Positions 37,723 to 42,089 of a stretch of 42,089 nt of DNA are shown here, piece after piece. How positions within the stretch are numbered: position 1 is the stretch's first letter; each line of letters starts with the position of its first letter. The stretch covers positions 1 through 42,089 of the forward strand of contig NZ_ACZN01000006.1 in the NCBI RefSeq assembly GCF_000176135.1, given 5' to 3'. Both the position numbers and the translations under genes were made by a program. This stretch comes from Vibrio coralliilyticus ATCC BAA-450 (GTDB taxonomy: Bacteria > Pseudomonadota > Gammaproteobacteria > Enterobacterales > Vibrionaceae). The notes beneath the pieces were generated by a model. The model had not been told where the DNA came from. It searched no databases and worked only from the letters and a program-made list of their open reading frames with translations.

Positions 37723-38727
37723 TTATACAAGGGCAGTTAACTCTGGAAATCCGTAGTGGATATTTAAACATTGCATCGCTTGACTCGATGCACCTTTAAG
37801 CAAGTTATCAATCGCAGAAACGACAATGATATGCTCGCCTTGTACCTTCCAACCAATATCGCAGAAAGGTGTATTTTCAACATGTTGAATACTGGGTAAC
37901 GTCGCTTGGTGCAGGCGCACCGCAGGTTTATTCTCATATGCCGTATTAAATGCTTTTGAGATCTGCTGCTCACTCACTCCGCTAGCTAACTTCATAGTGA
38001 TGGTCGCAAGGATGCCACGTTTAAAGTTACCTAAGTGAGGGGTAAAAATTACCTCAGTCCCCAGATGAGTCGCGATCTCAGGTTGGTGCCTGTGGCTGAA
38101 CACACCATAAGGCTGCAAACTCACTTCACAGAAACTGTTGGTCATCGATGCTTTTCGACCAGCTCCTGAGACACCACTGGTTGCGTTGATTACTGGCCAC
38201 TGAACAGAATCCAGCAAACCCGCCTCGACCAAAGGTTTAATCGCAAGCTGTGAGGCTGTTGGGTAACAGCCTGGTACAGCAATGAGCTGACTCTGTTTAA
38301 TGGCGCTGTGGTTCCATTCAACAAGACCGTAAGCTGCGCTATCTAGCCAATCTTCATGTTGATGCTCAAAACCATAAAATTCGTTATAGAAGCCGTGTTT
38401 CTTAACTCGGAAAGCGCCCGACAAGTCGAATACCTGACAACCTTGTTTCAAAAACGTAGGCGCAATGTCGTGGCTGACCTCATGGGCAGTAGCAAGAAAA
38501 ACTACATCGCATTCCGCCGCTACAGCATTGATATCTTTCAAAGGCTCTACAGGCTGACTGATAATACCCGCCAGTTTTCCATGTAGCTCAGAGATACATT
38601 TACCGGCATCAACACTATTGGCGGAGACATATAAACCTGATAGCGTAAGTTGTGGGTGTTTATGCACCATAAGTGCTAACTCAGCTCCGGTATAACCGCT
38701 GGCGCCAATAATTGTAGTTTTGAGCAT
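37723..38727 (-). CDS. argC: N-acetyl-gamma-glutamyl-phosphate reductase
   Basis: ArgC reduces N-acetylglutamyl phosphate with NADPH. The ATG at 38727 gives 334 residues, the E. coli length, starting [18 protein letters not shown] with the dinucleotide-binding GxxGxxG. The active-site Cys is in [10 protein letters not shown]. The ATG at 38736 is an alternative, three residues longer. It heads the argCBG(H) cluster and is divergent from argE with a tandem ARG box between. Confidence 0.96.
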   Translation of the reverse strand: MLKTTIIGASGYTGAELALMVHKHPQLTLSGLYVSANSVDAGKCISELHGKLAGIISQPVEPLKDINAVAAECDVVFLATAHEVSHDIAPTFLKQGCQVFDLSGAFRVKKHGFYNEFYGFEHQHEDWLDSAAYGLVEWNHSAIKQSQLIAVPGCYPTASQLAIKPLVEAGLLDSVQWPVINATSGVSGAGRKASMTNSFCEVSLQPYGVFSHRHQPEIATHLGTEVIFTPHLGNFKRGILATITMKLASGVSEQQISKAFNTAYENKPAVRLHQATLPSIQHVENTPFCDIGWKVQGEHIIVVSAIDNLLKGASSQAMQCLNIHYGFPELTALV

Positions 38728-38799
38728 CTCAGACATCCATTAAGACCTTAAAATCGTCACCCAACCAGTGACTATAAATTTAATAAACTTAGCTTTTAA

Positions 38800-38834
38800 T
38801 GGTTTTTTATTCATTAAAACTGATTTATTATGTG
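38800..38834. promoter_or_regulatory. Tandem ARG boxes between argC and argE
   Basis: Boxes at 38800-38813 (TGAATAAAAAACCA on the minus strand) and 38821-38834 (CACATAATAAATCA on the minus strand) start 21 bp apart, the ArgR spacing. The second is a weaker match. The pair lies between the divergent starts and could control both. Confidence 0.72.
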
Positions 38835-38881
38835 TTTTACCTTCATTATTGATTTATGTCAACAGGCAAAGCGAACTTAAT

Positions 38882-40018
38882 ATGCAAATACCCAGTTTTC
38901 TTGAGGTCTACAAAGGCCTGATTTCTACCTCTTCCATCAGTTCAACCGATCCGAGTTGGGATGAAGGGAATGCAAAAGTCATTGAAAAGCTTGCCAGTTG
39001 GATGCAAGACATAGGTTTTGAAGTCGACATTATCGAAGTCGAACCCGGGAAGTTTAATCTGCTAGGTAAAATAGGAAGCGGTGAAGGAGGGCTGTTGCTG
39101 GCTGGTCACAGCGATACAGTACCTTTCGATGAAGGTCGCTGGAATTACGAACCTCATGCCCTCACGGAAGCGAATAACCGCTTCTACGGTCTAGGAACGG
39201 CTGATATGAAAGGTTTCTTTGCCTTCATTCTTGAAGCTGTAAAGAAGGTTAACTGGAGTAAACAAAGTAAGCCGTTATATGTCTTAGCGACTTGTGATGA
39301 AGAGACGACCATGCTCGGTGCGCGTCATTTTACCGATAACGCACCATTCAAGCCAGACTATTGCATTATCGGGGAGCCTACTAGTTTGGTTCCGATACGA
39401 GGCCATAAAGGCCATGTTGCCAATGCTATTCGAGTCACAGGCAAATCTGGCCATTCGTCAGATCCGGCTTTAGGAGTCAACGCCATTGAAATCATGCATG
39501 AAATCCTTTTTGCCATGATGCAGTTGCGTGACAAGCTCATCAAAGAGTATCACCATCCTGGGTTCGCGATTCCAAGCCCAACACTTAACCTTGGCCACAT
39601 TCATGGTGGAGACAGCGCTAACCGCATCTGTGGTTGTTGTGAGCTTCATTATGACGTACGCCCTCTGCCTGGGATAAGCCTTGATGGCTTGGACAACATG
39701 CTTCGTGGCGCCTTAAAAGAAATCGAGACCAAATGGCCTGGCCGGATTGATATAACACCTCTACACGAACCGATTCCTGGTTACGAATGTCAGCATGATC
39801 ATCCTTTTATAGGAGGCGTGGAAGAGATATGTGGCACTGACTCAGAAACTGTCAATTACTGTACTGAAGCTCCCTTCCTTCAACAGCTATGTCCAACGCT
39901 AGTACTTGGCCCGGGGTCTATTGACCAAGCTCACCAACCGGATGAATTTCTGGCGTTTGAGTTTATCGACCCTACTGTCGAGATACTTTCCAAAGCTATA
40001 TATAAATATTGCTTCTAG
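38882..40018 (+). CDS. argE: Acetylornithine deacetylase
   Basis: ArgE hydrolyses N-acetylornithine to ornithine. The 378-residue product is an M20 metallopeptidase. Motifs are [10 protein letters not shown] (metal ligand His and catalytic Asp), [13 protein letters not shown] (bridging Asp), [12 protein letters not shown] (Glu), and a Cys- and His-bearing C-terminus ([14 protein letters not shown]). The ATG at 38882 is chosen because [10 protein letters not shown] matches the family start; the longer start at 38768 adds 38 hydrophobic unconserved residues. It is divergent from argC. Having both argE and the ArgA domain implies a linear acetylated pathway. Confidence 0.95.
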   Translation: MQIPSFLEVYKGLISTSSISSTDPSWDEGNAKVIEKLASWMQDIGFEVDIIEVEPGKFNLLGKIGSGEGGLLLAGHSDTVPFDEGRWNYEPHALTEANNRFYGLGTADMKGFFAFILEAVKKVNWSKQSKPLYVLATCDEETTMLGARHFTDNAPFKPDYCIIGEPTSLVPIRGHKGHVANAIRVTGKSGHSSDPALGVNAIEIMHEILFAMMQLRDKLIKEYHHPGFAIPSPTLNLGHIHGGDSANRICGCCELHYDVRPLPGISLDGLDNMLRGALKEIETKWPGRIDITPLHEPIPGYECQHDHPFIGGVEEICGTDSETVNYCTEAPFLQQLCPTLVLGPGSIDQAHQPDEFLAFEFIDPTVEILSKAIYKYCF

Positions 40019-40062
40019 CCAACCTAAGACGAGTACTTCAGCACTCATCTCCAGATATAAAC

Positions 40063-40089
40063 AAGCCCGTTGCGCCAGCAGCGGGCTTT
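40063..40089 (+). terminator. Terminator-like hairpin after argE
   Basis: AAGCCCGTTGC-GCCA-GCAGCGGGCTT is an 11-bp stem with one G-T pair, followed only by TTAG. It is 45 bp after the argE stop. Confidence 0.7.
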
Positions 40090-40112
40090 AGATTTCATAT
40101 TCTAGAAACTAC

Positions 40113-40138
40113 GAAGCCCGATCTGGAGATTGGGCTTC
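40113..40138 (+). other. Second hairpin between argE and the rRNA operon
   Basis: GAAGCCCGATCT-GG-AGATTGGGCTTC forms a 12-bp stem with one G-T pair on the plus strand. There is no T run, so termination is uncertain. The 391-bp stretch 40019-40409 holds no gene: it contains this hairpin, the argE terminator and two rRNA-operon terminators. The segment 40260-40370 shares a 10-bp CCGAACTCAG with 5S rRNA but is otherwise unexplained. Confidence 0.45.
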
Positions 40139-40234
40139 TATATAAACATCGGTTCGATTGAGTTTGTAGATTCCTACAACCAAACGCAAGTTGGATTTGT
40201 TCCCTTGAGGGGAATAGCTTTGCTCCTAAACGAC

Positions 40235-40259
40235 AAAACCCAGTCCTTAGACTGGGTTT
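40235..40259 (-). terminator. Second terminator downstream of the rRNA operon
   Basis: AAACCCAGTC-CTTA-GACTGGGTTT is a perfect 10-bp stem; on the minus strand it ends in TTTTG. It lies about 110 bp beyond the first post-tRNA-Asp terminator. Confidence 0.75.
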
Positions 40260-40368
40260 CTCAATAAGTAGCAGAAGGTGGAGACACCGTATAAGTGATA
40301 ACTGAGTTCGGATTTGCACTTAAACTGGGCTCGTTGGCCACAGACCAAAAAACAATACTGCAGATACG

Positions 40369-40398
40369 AAAAAGCCCTAACATCGCTGTTAGGGCTTT
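40369..40398 (-). terminator. First terminator of the rRNA operon
   Basis: On the minus strand AAAGCCCTAACAGCGATGTTAGGGCTTT is a stem of 11-12 bp with a T run, 12 bp beyond the tRNA-Asp CCA end. Confidence 0.9.
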
Positions 40399-40409
40399 CT
40401 CTGAATAAG

Positions 40410-40486
40410 TGGCGGAGCGGACGGGACTCGAACCCGCGACCCCCGGCGTGACAGGCCGGTATTCTAACCAACTGAACTACCGCTCC
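40410..40486 (-). tRNA. tRNA-Asp (GTC)
   Basis: A complete aspartate tRNA on the minus strand with acceptor GGAGCGG, anticodon GTC in the loop CTGTCAC, T arm GGTTCGAGTCC and encoded CCA at 40410-40412. It is the distal tRNA of the rRNA operon, after 5S rRNA. Confidence 0.96.
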
Positions 40487-40515
40487 GCACTGGTTAGACT
40501 TAAAGTCTAAATTTA

Positions 40516-40635
40516 AAGCCTGGCGATGTCCTACTCTCACATGGGGAAGCCCCACACTACCATCGGCGCTATTGCGTTTCACTTCTGAGTTCGGCATGGA
40601 ATCAGGTGGGTCCACAACGCTATGGTCGCCAAGCA
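40516..40635 (-). rRNA. rrf: 5S ribosomal RNA
   Basis: A 120-nt stretch whose reverse complement starts TGCTTGGCGACCATAGCG, contains CATGCCGAACTCAGAAGTGA and ends GCCAGGCTT. The terminal arms pair. It matches gammaproteobacterial 5S in length and core sequence. Confidence 0.96.
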
Positions 40636-40796
40636 AATTCTTTATCAATTTGCTCGCAAATTCAAACGCACTTTAGTGCGGCCCTTTAGGGTGAGATTTG
40701 CTTGCAAATCGAATAATTCGGAAAGCTGTTTTTAAGTTCTGTATTTACACATTCAAAGTTCTTGCTTTGAGTCCATCAAAACCCTTTGGGTGTTGT

Positions 40797-42089
<1,293 letters not shown>

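Noticed and set aside
38768..38881. N-terminal hydrophobic extension of ArgE as a signal peptide
   Set aside because: The stretch covers the ARG boxes and AT-rich promoter region, and ArgE is cytoplasmic; the ATG at 38882 fits the family start.
40247..40648. 133-codon minus frame over tRNA-Asp and 5S rRNA
   Set aside because: It runs through two structural RNA genes and their terminator, so it is not protein-coding.

Overview
The window is chromosomal core DNA of a gammaproteobacterium, almost certainly a Vibrio or close relative. Support comes from the gene order (cpxP-cpxRA-sodA; pilMNOPQ-aroKB-damX-dam-rpe-gph-trpS next to mrcA; oxyR beside a peroxiredoxin-glutaredoxin hybrid), from an ArgH-ArgA fusion lyase typical of Vibrionaceae and relatives, and from a DUF3624-like protein. 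No phage, IS element, CRISPR array or integron was seen. Most genes are housekeeping.

Layout. 1-406: a minus-strand tRNA operon (Thr-Tyr-Gly-Thr, the order found upstream of tufB) with its own strong promoter. 573-9243: coaA, a DUF805 protein, a CHMI-like tautomerase, tpiA, a MATE pump, rraA, menA, then divergent efp and epmB (a substrate and one of its modification enzymes), an orphan prepilin coupled to epmB, and an MgtC-family protein. 9286-15564: pfkA, fieF, cpxP, the cpxRA two-component system with a perfect CpxR box, sodA with a Fur box, and trmL. 15636-22326: trpS, gph, rpe, dam, damX, aroB and aroK, all on the minus strand. 22503-26429: the pilMNOPQ type IV pilus alignment and secretin operon, divergent from mrcA (PBP1A). 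29152-32553: oxyR divergent from the prx-grx hybrid and a flavin disulfide reductase, with a tandem OxyR site between them. 32610-33276: a RidA-family protein and a DUF3624-like protein. 33472-40018: the arginine genes argH(A), argG, argB, argC (minus) and argE (plus), with two tandem ARG-box pairs. 40236-42089: the end of an rRNA operon on the minus strand (23S 3' part, 5S, tRNA-Asp, terminators).

Main surprises. Two conserved genes are broken by apparent one-base deletions: cpxR, between receiver and DNA-binding domain, and gph, in a short T run. Either these are real lesions or the sequence carries indel errors. A sequence closely resembling a TrpR operator, followed by an intrinsic terminator, sits just upstream of trpS and suggests tryptophan control of tryptophanyl-tRNA synthetase. 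The PilQ secretin lacks an N-terminal AMIN region and PilM has degenerate nucleotide-binding motifs. The flavin disulfide reductase beside prx-grx ends in a Cys-rich tail (Cys478, Cys481, Cys485). No wholly new multi-gene system is visible.
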